Below are positions 1 through 9,217 of a stretch of 64,000 nucleotides of DNA, in pieces. The translations under genes and the position numbers were made by a program. This DNA is from Mesorhizobium sp. M1C.F.Ca.ET.210.01.1.1 (GTDB taxonomy: Bacteria; Pseudomonadota; Alphaproteobacteria; Rhizobiales; Rhizobiaceae): NCBI RefSeq assembly GCF_004791585.1, contig NZ_SRUU01000011.1, positions 62,001-126,000 of the forward strand. The letters are read 5' to 3'. The number at the start of each line of letters is the position of its first letter. Position 1 is the stretch's first letter. Below the pieces are notes generated by a model. The model saw nothing but the letters and a program-made list of their open reading frames with translations. It did not search any database and was not told the DNA's origin.

Positions 1-1676
1 GCTCGTTCGAAAGCTGCGCGCGCCGCATCGTCGGCGAGCGCGCGCAGCCCTGGCAGCGCCGTCGGCAGAACGCCCATGTCCCAGGCGCCCAGTTGGTTGG
101 CACGGTCGAAGAGGAACTGCATCGCCAGGCCCTTACCGAGTGCGCGGAGAACCTGCAAAAGGTTGCTGAGCTGCTGTAGGGTCGCGCGCGCCAGCGGCGA
201 TCTCAGGAGGTCGGCGCTGACGAACACGGTCACGCTGCGGCCTTCCAGCAGCGCCGTGGCCAGACGGGTCGGATCGTCACCGTCAGTGGCTGCTGCTGGC
301 CCGCCGGTTGTCGCGCTGATGTCCGTAACGTCGCCCGGCACTGCCTGACCAGCCGCCCCCAGGCCCCTCACCACCGCGGCAAGGCCCTGAGCCTCACCGC
401 CCGGCGGCACCCGAACGACCACGTGGGCATCGGCGTCCAGACGCGAAGGCCGTGCCGAGAGCATGAGCAACCGGGTCTTGCGCCGCCGCGCACCGTCGCG
501 CAGCAAATATTCCGTGACCGGATTTTCGTCCGTCACATTGCCGCCGACGACAAGCACGCAGTCTTTGCCGATTACCTCCTCCAGCGGCGCGCGCGTGTAG
601 AAGCCGGTCACCAGCGGGCGGAGCGCATCGAAAGGCGTGGACCAGCGCGAGGAGCAGTCGATATTGTTGGTCCGGAATTCCGTGCGCATCAGCTTCTGGA
701 ACTGATAGAGCACCTCGCTGGGCAGGCGCGGCGAGGCCAGCCCGCCCGCAGCCTTGCCGGCGACGGCCGACAGCCGCCTGCCGAGGTAGTCGCCGGCATC
801 ATCCCAGGAAACTGGAACCAGGACTCCGTCACGACGGATCATCGGCCGCTCGATCCGGTCCTGGCTGCCGACGAAGTCGAGGCCAAAGCGCCCGCGCACA
901 CAGAGCGTTTCGCGGTTGACGCCGTACTCCATCTTCGAGCGGACCCGCATGAACTCGCCCTTGCGCGCGCCGACGGTAAGTTGGCAGCCGGTGCCGCAAT
1001 GCGGGCAGACCGTGTCGGTCTCGACCAGATCCCAGGGCCGCGCCTTATAACGATAGGGGAAGCTCATCAGTGCGCCGACCGGGCAGACCTCGACGCAATT
1101 GCCGCATTGATCGCAACTCGCGAGACTGCCCTCGAAGCCGGTGACAGCGGTATCCATGCCTTTTTCGACGGTGCCCAGGGCGACCGCGCCGACGACTTCT
1201 TCGCACATCCGGACGCAGCGCTGGCACTGGATGCAGCGGTTGACGTTCATGATGATGACCGGGCTGAGACGGATGTCCTCGGAGTGGAACACACGCTTGG
1301 CATCGCGGAAGCGGCTTGTGCGGGGGCCGTATGCCATCACCATATCTTGAAGCTCGCACTCGCCGCCCTTGTCGCAGATCGGGCAGTCGAGGGGGTGGTT
1401 GGCAAGCAGCATGTCGAGCATGGAAGAGCGCGTTTCATCGATCAGCTGCGTGTTCGTGTGCACCACCATGCCGTCGGTGGCCGCGGTGGCGCAGGCAGGC
1501 TGCAGCCGCCGCTGCCCCTCAATCTCCACAAGGCACATGCGGCAGGAGGCCAGCGGGGGGAGGCGCTTCAAGTAGCAGAAGGTCGGGATGTCGATGCCCA
1601 GACGCTCGGCGGCCTGGAGCACCGTCGAGCCCGCCTCCACTTCCAGCGTTCGTTCATCGATTGTGACGCGAACCAT
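1..1676 (-). CDS. nuoG: NADH-quinone oxidoreductase subunit G (partial, runs off left edge)
   Basis: Peripheral-arm iron-sulfur subunit of complex I, carrying electrons from NuoEF toward NuoI/NuoB. The ATG is at 1676 and about 558 codons are in the window; the C-terminus lies beyond position 1. Visible in order: an N-terminal [2Fe-2S] ferredoxin domain (FCYLKR, CRMC, PACAT), the NHPLDCPICDKGGEC segment, two four-cysteine clusters (CIQCQRC and CDQCGNCVEVCP), then CPHCGTGC followed after 27 residues by LC. That last C-x2-C-x3-C-x27-C motif is the N7 cluster signature kept in the E. coli/Thermus type and lost in mitochondrial-type NuoG. It follows nuoF with 32 nt between them. Confidence 0.95.
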   Translation of the reverse strand, partial: MVRVTIDERTLEVEAGSTVLQAAERLGIDIPTFCYLKRLPPLASCRMCLVEIEGQRRLQPACATAATDGMVVHTNTQLIDETRSSMLDMLLANHPLDCPICDKGGECELQDMVMAYGPRTSRFRDAKRVFHSEDIRLSPVIIMNVNRCIQCQRCVRMCEEVVGAVALGTVEKGMDTAVTGFEGSLASCDQCGNCVEVCPVGALMSFPYRYKARPWDLVETDTVCPHCGTGCQLTVGARKGEFMRVRSKMEYGVNRETLCVRGRFGLDFVGSQDRIERPMIRRDGVLVPVSWDDAGDYLGRRLSAVAGKAAGGLASPRLPSEVLYQFQKLMRTEFRTNNIDCSSRWSTPFDALRPLVTGFYTRAPLEEVIGKDCVLVVGGNVTDENPVTEYLLRDGARRRKTRLLMLSARPSRLDADAHVVVRVPPGGEAQGLAAVVRGLGAAGQAVPGDVTDISATTGGPAAATDGDDPTRLATALLEGRSVTVFVSADLLRSPLARATLQQLSNLLQVLRALGKGLAMQFLFDRANQLGAWDMGVLPTALPGLRALADDAARAAFER

Positions 1677-1708
1677 GGTTTCCTCGTGATCCTCTCACTG
1701 CGCCCTCG

Positions 1709-2974
1709 TCAGTGAAACGGGCACCTCCGCTCCTCGATATGCACGACGAATTCATGCTCGAAATGCGCCAGTGCCGCCCGCAGGCCCATCGCCGCGCCGT
1801 CGCCCAGGGCGCAGAACGTGTTGCCGAAAATGCCCTTGCAGAGTGCTCCCAGCTGTTCCATGTCGCCAGGCGCTCCTCGGCCCGCCTCGACCCGGCGTAG
1901 CACTTTGACGACCCAGTTCAGCCCTTCGCGGCACGGCGTGCACTTGCCGCAGGACTCGTGATGGAAGAACTCGATGATCCGCGTGGCGACTTTGACGATG
2001 CAGGTCGAGTCGTCGATCACGATCACTCCGGCCGAGCCGAGCATCGAGCCGGCTGCGGCCAGCGAGTCGAAGTCCATTCCGACGTCCAACCCGCGCTCCG
2101 GGATCAGCGGCGCCGAGACCCCGCCCGGGATCACCGCCTTGAGCTTGCGCCCCGGGAGCGGCCCGCCGGCATGGTCACAGACCAGATCGCGCAGCGGTAT
2201 CCCCATCGGCAGCTCGTAGAGGCCCGGTTTCCGCACCTGTCCGCTGAGGCAATAGAGCTTCGGGCCGGGGCTCTTGTCCGGGCCGATGCCACGGAACCAG
2301 TCCGCCCCCCGCGCCACGATATGCGGGACGCAGGCCAGTGTCTCGACATTGTTGATCACGGTCGGGCTGGCGTAGAGCCCTTCGACCGCCGGAAACGGCG
2401 GTTTCAGGCGCGGCTGCGCCCGCTTGCCTTCGAGCGAGTCGAGCATCGCGGTCTCCTCGCCGCAGATATAGGCGCCGGCGCCGCAATGGATGTGCACGAC
2501 GAAGTTGAAATCCGAGCCCAAAATCCGTGTTCCCAGATAACCCTTCGCATGGGCCTCGGCGATCGCCTGCTCCAGCCGTGCGATCGCCAGTGTGTATTCC
2601 CCGCGAATGTAGACATAGGCGGTTTCCGCCCCGATCGCGTAAGCGGAGATCGCCATACCCTCGATCAGTTGGTGCGGGTCACGTTCCATGATGATCCGGT
2701 CCTTGAAGGTGCCCGGCTCGCCTTCATCGGCATTGCAACACAGGTATTTCGGCTTGCCGGCACGCTTAGGCACGAAGCTCCATTTCAGTCCCGTAGGAAA
2801 TCCGGCTCCGCCGCGACCGCGCAGGTTGGATTTCTTGACGAGGTCGATGATCTCGTCGGGCGTGTGCTCCCGCAGGGCCTTGGCTAGCGCCCTGTAGCCG
2901 CCGCCGGCCTCATAGGTCGACAGCAGATAGCCATCCGGCACGTCCACGTTCCTGAGAAGGACCGGTTCGAACAT
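1709..2974 (-). CDS. nuoF: NADH-quinone oxidoreductase subunit F
   Basis: NADH- and FMN-binding subunit (421 aa) of complex I, oxidising NADH on the cytoplasmic side. It contains the glycine-rich NADH/FMN stretch RGRGGAGFPTGLKW, the FMN-site segment CNADEGEPGTFKDR, the segment GAGAYICGEETAM, and the N3 [4Fe-4S] ligands ESCGKCTPCREG with a distal cysteine near GNTFCALGD. Length is normal for the family. The ATG at 2974 is 4 nt after the nuoE stop, fitting tight coupling; an upstream in-frame extension is rejected because it would overlap most of nuoE's end. Confidence 0.96.
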   Translation of the reverse strand: MFEPVLLRNVDVPDGYLLSTYEAGGGYRALAKALREHTPDEIIDLVKKSNLRGRGGAGFPTGLKWSFVPKRAGKPKYLCCNADEGEPGTFKDRIIMERDPHQLIEGMAISAYAIGAETAYVYIRGEYTLAIARLEQAIAEAHAKGYLGTRILGSDFNFVVHIHCGAGAYICGEETAMLDSLEGKRAQPRLKPPFPAVEGLYASPTVINNVETLACVPHIVARGADWFRGIGPDKSPGPKLYCLSGQVRKPGLYELPMGIPLRDLVCDHAGGPLPGRKLKAVIPGGVSAPLIPERGLDVGMDFDSLAAAGSMLGSAGVIVIDDSTCIVKVATRIIEFFHHESCGKCTPCREGLNWVVKVLRRVEAGRGAPGDMEQLGALCKGIFGNTFCALGDGAAMGLRAALAHFEHEFVVHIEERRCPFH

Positions 2975-2978
2975 GGCG

Positions 2979-3491
2979 CTATTCTCCCGGCGGCCCTGCG
3001 GCCGCGAGATCGGCGCCAGTCGGTCGCCGCACCGTTGCGCGCAACCTGTCCAGGAGCGCGTCGATCCGCGCGATGTCGAGGTCGCCATGATAGTCGTCGC
3101 CGACCTGCATCACCGGGGCCATCTCGCAAGCGCCGAGGCATTCGACGGTTGAAAGTGTGAACAGCCCGTCCGGGGTCGTGCCGCCTTTCTTGATGCCGAG
3201 CACCTCCTCCAGATGCCTCAGCAGATCCTCGGATCGGCGCAGCATGCAGGAGACGTTGTCACAGAGCTGCAGGTGAAAAATGCCGACCGGCTCGGTGTGG
3301 AAGAGGGTGTAGAAGGTCGCCAGTTCGTAGACCCAGATACGCTCGACGCCGAGGATGTCGGCGACCTCTGCCAGCACCGGGCCGGGCAGATGGCCATGTT
3401 CCCTTTGCGCGATCAGAAGCGCGGGCATGATCGCCGAGCGCTGGTCGGGATATCGCGAGGCTGCCTCCTCGATCTTTTCGCGCATGGTCAT
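2979..3491 (-). CDS. nuoE: NADH-quinone oxidoreductase subunit E
   Basis: The 24-kDa type [2Fe-2S] subunit (170 aa), partner of NuoF. The thioredoxin-like ferredoxin ligands are visible as C-x4-C (CDNVSC) and C-x3-C (CLGAC), preceded by the typical VYELATFYTLFHTEPVG stretch. The start at 3491 (MTMREK) is chosen because an AGGGGA Shine-Dalgarno lies about 10 nt upstream and it clears the nuoD stop by 17 nt. The second Met at 3485 is a possible alternative. A much longer in-frame extension through nuoD is a shadow. Confidence 0.94.
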   Translation of the reverse strand: MTMREKIEEAASRYPDQRSAIMPALLIAQREHGHLPGPVLAEVADILGVERIWVYELATFYTLFHTEPVGIFHLQLCDNVSCMLRRSEDLLRHLEEVLGIKKGGTTPDGLFTLSTVECLGACEMAPVMQVGDDYHGDLDIARIDALLDRLRATVRRPTGADLAAAGPPGE

Positions 3492-3508
3492 CGCGTCCAA
3501 ATCCCCTG

Positions 3509-4723
3509 CTACTTGTCCACCTCCGCCATCACTGGATCGAGGCTGCCGAGCACTGCGATCATATCCGCCAGATAGTGCGCATTGGTGACCCCGAAGAGTC
3601 CCTGAAGGTTGACGAACGAGGGTGACCGCACCTTCATGCGGAACGGCTTCGGCGACCCGTCGCTGACGATGTAGAAGCCGAGCTCGCCCTTCGGCGCCTC
3701 GATCGCCGAATAGACCTCGCCCTTCGGCACCTTGAAGCCATAGGCCGACAGGTCGAAATGCTGGATCAGCGCCTCCATCGAGCAGTGCACCCGGTCCTTG
3801 TCCACCGGGAAGGCGATCGTCGGCATGTCGATCTGGAACGGTCCATCGGGCATCTGGTCGAGGCATTGCTCGATGATCCGGACGCTCTCGCGCATTTCCT
3901 CGACCCGGCATCGCCAGCGTGCGTAGCAATCGCCCTCCTGGCTGGTGATGACATCGAAATCGAGCCGGTCGTAAATCTCGTAAGGCTCGTCGCGGCGGAT
4001 ATCCCAGTCGACGCCCGAGGCGCGCAGGTTCGGGCCGCTCAGGCCGAGATCGATGCCGTCTTCGGCCGAAATCACACCGATCCCCTGCGTGCGTTTCAAG
4101 AACACCCGATTGCCGTCCAGCAGCCGTTCATAGTCGCGGATCCGGTTCGGGAAGATGTCGCAGAACTCCCGGATCTTGGGGAAGAACTCGTCGGGTAGAT
4201 CCTCGCGCACACCGCCGACCCGGCAGAAGGAGGTGTGCATCCGCGCCCCGCTGATCATCTCCAGCAGGTCCATGATCATTTCGCGCTCGCGCATAGCGTA
4301 GAGGAGCGCGGTCATGGCGCCGAGGTCCATCGGCAGCGCGCCGGTGATCAGGAGATGGCCGGAAATCCGCGCCAGTTCTGCCATCATCACGCGGATGTAT
4401 TGAGCGCGGATCGGCGCTTCGATGCCGAGCAGCTTCTCCACCGCAAGCGCGAAGGCCAGGTTGTTCGAGGGCGGGCAGAGGTAATCGAGCCGGTCGGTCA
4501 GCGGAAAGATCTGGGTGTAGGTGAAGCTTTCGGCCAGCTTTTCGGTGCCGCGGTGAAGGTAGCCGATATGCGGGTCCACGCGCTTAACATATTCGCCGTC
4601 CAACTCGAGGACGAGCCGCAGCACTCCATGCGTGCTGGGATGCTGCGGCCCGAGGTTGAGGAGCACCTCCTTGGTGCGGGGCGCATCGGATTCCAGCCGG
4701 CTCAGTTCCGTGACTTCGGTCAT
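3509..4723 (-). CDS. nuoD: NADH-quinone oxidoreductase subunit D
   Basis: The 49-kDa homolog (404 aa), forming the quinone-reduction chamber with NuoB. It begins MTEVTELS and soon shows NLGPQHPSTHGVLR and HIGYLHRGTEKL, the two histidine-bearing family signatures. Other family blocks are CPPSNNLAFALAVEKLL, ARISGHLL and SFVNLQGLF near the end. The length is that of a stand-alone NuoD, so C and D are not fused here. It starts 1 nt after the nuoC stop, consistent with translational coupling. Confidence 0.96.
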   Translation of the reverse strand: MTEVTELSRLESDAPRTKEVLLNLGPQHPSTHGVLRLVLELDGEYVKRVDPHIGYLHRGTEKLAESFTYTQIFPLTDRLDYLCPPSNNLAFALAVEKLLGIEAPIRAQYIRVMMAELARISGHLLITGALPMDLGAMTALLYAMREREMIMDLLEMISGARMHTSFCRVGGVREDLPDEFFPKIREFCDIFPNRIRDYERLLDGNRVFLKRTQGIGVISAEDGIDLGLSGPNLRASGVDWDIRRDEPYEIYDRLDFDVITSQEGDCYARWRCRVEEMRESVRIIEQCLDQMPDGPFQIDMPTIAFPVDKDRVHCSMEALIQHFDLSAYGFKVPKGEVYSAIEAPKGELGFYIVSDGSPKPFRMKVRSPSFVNLQGLFGVTNAHYLADMIAVLGSLDPVMAEVDK

Positions 4724-4724
4724 C

Positions 4725-5288
4725 TCACGTCCCCGGTGTGGAGCGGCCTCCCTGCGGAATGTCCTTGGTGGCAAGATCGGGCTGCGTCGGCGGCGAGCCT
4801 TCGGCGCCGAACGGGTTCAGCTTGTCCTTGTAGCCCCGCAGCGGAAAGTCCTTGCGTTGCGGGAAGCCCTCGAACCCTTCCCACATATAGATCCGGCGCA
4901 GGTCGGGGTGGCCCTCGAATCTGATCCCGTACATGTCCCACGTCTCGCGCTCATGCCAGTTGGCAGTGCGCCAGACCCGCGTCACCGACGGGACCCGGGG
5001 CGGATCACCGAGGCGGCACTTGATCCGCACGCGCCATTTGTTCGGCAGCGAACTGAGGTGGTACACCGCCTCGTAGCGCGGCATTTCGGGGTAGTGATCG
5101 ACTCCGCAGATGTCGGACAGGAAATCGAACCGCAGCGCCGGGTCGTCCTTCAGGAACCGGCAAAGCTCGACGACCATGTCAGGCGGCGCGGCGAAAGCGT
5201 GAACCCCATGCGAGAAGCCAAGCTCCTCGATTGCCTCCCCGAAACGCTCCGCGATCAGGGTGCGGATGAGGGACGTCTCCGCGCTCAT
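4725..5288 (-). CDS. nuoC: NADH-quinone oxidoreductase subunit C
   Basis: The 30-kDa homolog (187 aa) of the complex I connecting arm; it has no cofactor. Family signatures include [29 protein letters not shown], and the C-terminal block [23 protein letters not shown] followed by the [13 protein letters not shown] segment. The ATG overlaps the nuoB stop as ATGA (5285-5288), so the two are translated together. A proline/glycine-rich tail of about 25 residues follows the conserved core. Confidence 0.95.
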   Translation of the reverse strand: MSAETSLIRTLIAERFGEAIEELGFSHGVHAFAAPPDMVVELCRFLKDDPALRFDFLSDICGVDHYPEMPRYEAVYHLSSLPNKWRVRIKCRLGDPPRVPSVTRVWRTANWHERETWDMYGIRFEGHPDLRRIYMWEGFEGFPQRKDFPLRGYKDKLNPFGAEGSPPTQPDLATKDIPQGGRSTPGT

Positions 5289-5788
5289 GGCACTGTGACC
5301 CGGTCCAGAGGCGTCCCGGCCAGCGCCCTGGATTTCTTGATCTTCTCCTGAAGCAGAAGGAAGCCGTGCATCAGCGCTTCGGGCCGCGGCGGGCAGCCGG
5401 GCACATGCACGTCCACCGGCACGAAGGTCTCGGCCCCTTGCACAACCGCATAGGTATTGTAGACCCCGCCAGAGATGGCGCAGGTGCCCATGGCGATGAC
5501 CCAGCGCGGCTCCGGCATCTGGTCATAGAGCCGGCGCACCACGGGCGCGAATTTCCGCGTTATGGTGCCGGCGATGATCATCACGTCGGATTGGCGCGGC
5601 GAAGGCCGGAACACCACGCCAAAGCGGTCGAGATCGTAGCGAGCACACCCCGCCGAGATCATCTCGATGGCGCAGCAGGCAATGCCGAAGGTTTCTGGCC
5701 ACAGCGCCGACCTTCGGCTCCAACTGATCAGGCTGTCGGCCGTGGTGAACAGCACGCTGTCGCGGATGGTGTCGTTTACACCTCCCAT
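5285..5788 (-). CDS. nuoB: NADH-quinone oxidoreductase subunit B
   Basis: The PSST homolog (167 aa) carrying the terminal N2 [4Fe-4S] cluster that reduces quinone. All four ligands are visible: the tandem Cys pair in GIACCAIEM, the Cys in MGTCAISGG and the Cys in VPGCPPRPE. The start at 5788 (MGGVND) overlaps the end of nuoA by 13 nt. Length and motif spacing are those of a normal functional NuoB. Confidence 0.96.
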   Translation of the reverse strand: MGGVNDTIRDSVLFTTADSLISWSRRSALWPETFGIACCAIEMISAGCARYDLDRFGVVFRPSPRQSDVMIIAGTITRKFAPVVRRLYDQMPEPRWVIAMGTCAISGGVYNTYAVVQGAETFVPVDVHVPGCPPRPEALMHGFLLLQEKIKKSRALAGTPLDRVTVP

Positions 5789-6141
5789 TCCAGCGCCCCC
5801 TTCAGCCAGGCGTAGGCGAAGCCCACGAGAAGCAGCAAAATGAAGACGAACATCTCGACATAGCCGACCAGCCCGATCTCCTTCAGGACGACGGCCCACG
5901 GGAAGAGGAACATCGTCTCGACATCGAAGACCACGAACAGGATCGCGATGATGAAGAACTGCACCCTGAAGCGCCCCCCGGCGGCTTCGCCCGACGGATC
6001 CATGCCGCATTCATAGGGCATGTTCTTTGCGGGATAAGGATTGGATGGGCGCAGGAGCGAGGAGACAAAAAGCGTAGCTCCCGCCACCAGAACAATTCCG
6101 GCGACCATGAAAAGTACCGGCAGGAACTCCATTCCGGTCAC
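5776..6141 (-). CDS. nuoA: NADH-quinone oxidoreductase subunit A
   Basis: Small membrane subunit (121 aa, three hydrophobic segments) at the peripheral/membrane-arm junction of complex I. The characteristic loop with a conserved cysteine, [11 protein letters not shown], is followed by the acidic helix [14 protein letters not shown]. Start 6141 (MTGMEF); the Met at 6132 is an alternative. In most operons nuoA is first, but here it follows nuoN after a 156-nt gap (6142-6297). That gap is the largest inside the operon and could hold an internal promoter, though I see no convincing one. Confidence 0.95.
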   Translation of the reverse strand: MTGMEFLPVLFMVAGIVLVAGATLFVSSLLRPSNPYPAKNMPYECGMDPSGEAAGGRFRVQFFIIAILFVVFDVETMFLFPWAVVLKEIGLVGYVEMFVFILLLLVGFAYAWLKGALEWEV

Positions 6142-6297
6142 GTCACACAGCCCCGGTCACCCGCCGAGGGCTTTACTCAAACCGCCACCGACGCCTTTGG
6201 GATCGGTGATGCGGGCGCCCTTTGGAAGCGACTAGGGCATTCCTTTCTTGGTACCGCCAGAGTATTCCGTCAGCCCGATCATTGCAAATCCAATCGG

Positions 6298-7737
6298 TCA
6301 ACCGCCAACTGCGGCATGTTGAGCAAGTCTCAGAAAAACCGCTGGAAACAGGCCGATGCCGATGGTGCCGGCAGCGGTGAAGACGAGGGTGGCGCCGACC
6401 GCGGGCGTCAGAGCGGGGTCGAACGCGCCCTCCGGCTCGCGCATGTAGATCACCATCACGACGCGGATGTAGAAGTAGGCGGCAACGGCGCTCAGCAGAA
6501 CCGCGATCACCGCCAGCATGACGAAACCCCGCTCGACGAGCGCGACCAGCACATAGAACTTGGCGAAGAACCCGGCCGTCGGCGGAATGCCGGCCAAAGA
6601 GAACAGATAAAGCAGCATCAGAAGCGCCAGCCTGCGATGCGACTTGGCGAAACCAGCGTAGTCTTCGATGATCTCGCCCGAGAAATTGCCGTTCCGCATC
6701 ATGATGACGGTGCCGAATATACCGAGGTTCATGAACGTATAGATCAGCAAATAGAGCATCACGCTGGCCACCCCGTCCGCACCGCCGGCCGCCACGCCGA
6801 ACATGGCGAACCCGGCATGGGCGATGCTGGAATAGGCCAGAAGGCGCTTGAAATTGTCCTGCACCAGCGCCACGAAACTGCCGAGCGCCATCGTCACTGC
6901 TGCAATGACGGCGACGATGATCCAGACATTCGAGGCGGCGACAAGCGGGTTGAGGAACACCCGCAGGATCACGGCGAATCCCGCTGCCTTTGGGCCCACC
7001 GACATGAAGGCGGTGATCGTCGTCGGCGCGCCTTCATAGACGTCCGGCACCCACATGTGGAACGGCACAGCGCCGACCTTGAATGCCAGCCCGGCGACGA
7101 TAAAGACCACGGCGAGGAGCAATCCGGGATCGAGCGGACCACCGGTGGCCGCCGCTGCCATCTTGTCCAACTGCGTGGTGCCGATGAGCCCGTAGACCAG
7201 CGAAACGCCGTACAGGAAAATTGCGGTCGAGACCCCGCCAAGGATCACGTATTTCAGCGCCGCTTCGTTCGACCGCCGCTGCTGCCGCAGGAAGCCGGTC
7301 AGCACATAGGTGCAGAGCACCATCAGTTCGAGGCCCACATAGATCGACAGGAGGTCGGTCGCCGAGGCCATGATCATCATTCCCGAAAGCGCCAGGAGCA
7401 GCAGTACATAGTATTCACTGCGCCCGATCCCTTCGATCTCGGCATATTTTTGCGAAAGAAGGAATGTCAGGACTGTAGCTATGTAGAACACGATCTTGAA
7501 GAAGACCGCGAAGCGGTCGGCGATGAACATGCCCGAGTAGGCCGGCCGCACCTCGCCCGCGAGCATCAATGTCCCCAAGGCGGCAATCAGCACGACTGCG
7601 ACTGAGGCCCAGACGAGGAAATGTTCCTGCCCCTTGCGCACAAACTGCCCCAGGATCAGCAGGATGCAGGCCCCGGTAACCACGACCATCTCGGGCAGGC
7701 CCGCCAGAATCGACTGGAAAAGTGCGGCGGCAGTCAT
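6298..7737 (-). CDS. nuoN: NADH-quinone oxidoreductase subunit N
   Basis: Antiporter-like proton-pumping subunit (479 aa, about 14 membrane helices) closest to the quinone module. Family marks are YVGLELMVLCTYVLTGF (TM5 glutamate), FKVGAVPFHMWVPDVYEGAPT (TM7 lysine and the NuoN-specific loop), the lysine-bearing FKRLLAYSSIAHAG, and the GIPPTAGFFAKFYV discontinuous helix. The ATG at 7737 overlaps the nuoM stop as ATGA. A much longer upstream frame is a shadow of nuoM. Confidence 0.95.
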   Translation of the reverse strand: MTAAALFQSILAGLPEMVVVTGACILLILGQFVRKGQEHFLVWASVAVVLIAALGTLMLAGEVRPAYSGMFIADRFAVFFKIVFYIATVLTFLLSQKYAEIEGIGRSEYYVLLLLALSGMMIMASATDLLSIYVGLELMVLCTYVLTGFLRQQRRSNEAALKYVILGGVSTAIFLYGVSLVYGLIGTTQLDKMAAAATGGPLDPGLLLAVVFIVAGLAFKVGAVPFHMWVPDVYEGAPTTITAFMSVGPKAAGFAVILRVFLNPLVAASNVWIIVAVIAAVTMALGSFVALVQDNFKRLLAYSSIAHAGFAMFGVAAGGADGVASVMLYLLIYTFMNLGIFGTVIMMRNGNFSGEIIEDYAGFAKSHRRLALLMLLYLFSLAGIPPTAGFFAKFYVLVALVERGFVMLAVIAVLLSAVAAYFYIRVVMVIYMREPEGAFDPALTPAVGATLVFTAAGTIGIGLFPAVFLRLAQHAAVGG

Positions 7738-9209
7738 TGGGCGCCTCCCCGACTGTGTACCTGCGCCAGTAGATGCTTCACCGAAGCGTCGATGATTTCG
7801 AGAAAGGGCCTGGGATAGAGCCCGACCCAAAGAACGAAGACGGCTAGCGGAAGGATCGCCGCCATCTCGCGGGCGTTCACGTCGCGGACCTTGAACCGCA
7901 AGCCGACGCTGACCGGGCCAAGCGCGACTTTCCTGTACATGCCAAGCAGATAGGCCGCTCCCAGCAAGGCCCCCAGAACGGCGGCGGCGCCGACAGCCAG
8001 GTTGGCGGCAAACGCGCCCGACAGCACCAGCAACTCGCCTACGAAAGAATTCGTTCCCGGCAGCGCCATCGACGACAGGGCAAACAGTGCAAGAAGAGCC
8101 GTATAGACCGGCGCTACCTTCATCAGTCCGCCGTAGTCCGCGATGCTGCGGGTATGGGTCCGCTCGTAGATGAGGCCCACGAACAGGAACAGCGCTCCCG
8201 TCGTTACGCCGTGATTGAACATTTGCAGAATGCCGCCCTCGAGCCCACGGAGGTTCAGCGTGAAAATCCCCAGCGTCACCAGGCCCATGTGGCTGATGCT
8301 GGAATAGGCCACCAGCTTCTTCAGGTCGTCCTGCGCCAAGGCAAGCAACCCGCCATAGACAATGGCGACTGCCGAAAGGACCAGCATCAGCGTCGAATAA
8401 TGCACCGTCGCCTCGGGCAGCATTGGCAGCGAGAAGCGCAAGAACCCGTAGGCGCCCATCTTCAGGAGCACGGCGGCGAGGATGATGCTGCCGGCCGTCG
8501 GTGCCTGCACATGGGCATCCGGCAGCCACGTATGGACCGGGACCATCGGCACCTTGACCGCGAAGGCGATCAGGAAGGCGAAGAACAGCCATGACTGGAC
8601 CTGGAACGGCAAATCCTGCGCCATCAGGGTGCGGATGTCGAAGGTCTCACCACCGTGGAAATAGAGCACGATGACACCGATCAGGAACATGAGGCTGCCT
8701 GCCAACGTGTAGAGGAAGAACTTGAATGCCGCATAGACCCGGCCGTCGCCACCCCAGACGCCGATGATCACGTACATCGGAATCAGCATCGCCTCCCAGA
8801 AAACGTAGAACAGGAACAGGTCCAGCGCGCAGAACACGCCCAGCATCAGCGCCTGCATTGCCAGCAGGCTGACCATGAACTCCTTCACCTTGCGGTCGAT
8901 CGCAGTCCACGAGGCGAGCACGCAGATCCAGCCCAACAGCGCGGTCAGGAACACGAAGAGTGCGCTGATCCCGTCGATGCCAAGTGCGTAAGTGATGCCC
9001 AGCGTGGGCACCCATGGGCGCGTCTCTGTGAACTGCATCCCGTAGGTAGAGGTGTCAAAGCCGCTCAACATGGCGATACAAAGCGCGAAGTCGAGGATCG
9101 TGACACCCAGTGCCGTCCACCGCACCACATCGTCGTTGCGCATAAACATCAGCGCCGCTGCCCCGACGGCTGGCGTGAAGACGATGAGGCTGAGCAGGGG
9201 GACCGCCAT
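7734..9209 (-). CDS. nuoM: NADH-quinone oxidoreductase subunit M
   Basis: Antiporter-like proton-pumping subunit (491 aa). Signatures are YALGIDGISALFVFLTALLG, FYVFWEAMLIPMYVIIGVWG (TM5 glutamate and the NuoM loop), FAVKVPMVPVHTWLPDAHVQAPT (TM7 lysine) and VAYSSISHMG. It reads as a canonical NuoM rather than an MrpD. The start at 9209 (MAVPLLS) is the first Met of the membrane protein and lies 8 nt after the preceding stop. It sits between the MrpD/NuoL-like gene and nuoN, as M normally sits between L and N. Confidence 0.95.
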   Translation of the reverse strand: MAVPLLSLIVFTPAVGAAALMFMRNDDVVRWTALGVTILDFALCIAMLSGFDTSTYGMQFTETRPWVPTLGITYALGIDGISALFVFLTALLGWICVLASWTAIDRKVKEFMVSLLAMQALMLGVFCALDLFLFYVFWEAMLIPMYVIIGVWGGDGRVYAAFKFFLYTLAGSLMFLIGVIVLYFHGGETFDIRTLMAQDLPFQVQSWLFFAFLIAFAVKVPMVPVHTWLPDAHVQAPTAGSIILAAVLLKMGAYGFLRFSLPMLPEATVHYSTLMLVLSAVAIVYGGLLALAQDDLKKLVAYSSISHMGLVTLGIFTLNLRGLEGGILQMFNHGVTTGALFLFVGLIYERTHTRSIADYGGLMKVAPVYTALLALFALSSMALPGTNSFVGELLVLSGAFAANLAVGAAAVLGALLGAAYLLGMYRKVALGPVSVGLRFKVRDVNAREMAAILPLAVFVLWVGLYPRPFLEIIDASVKHLLAQVHSRGGAQ

Positions 9210-9217
9210 GGCGCCCT

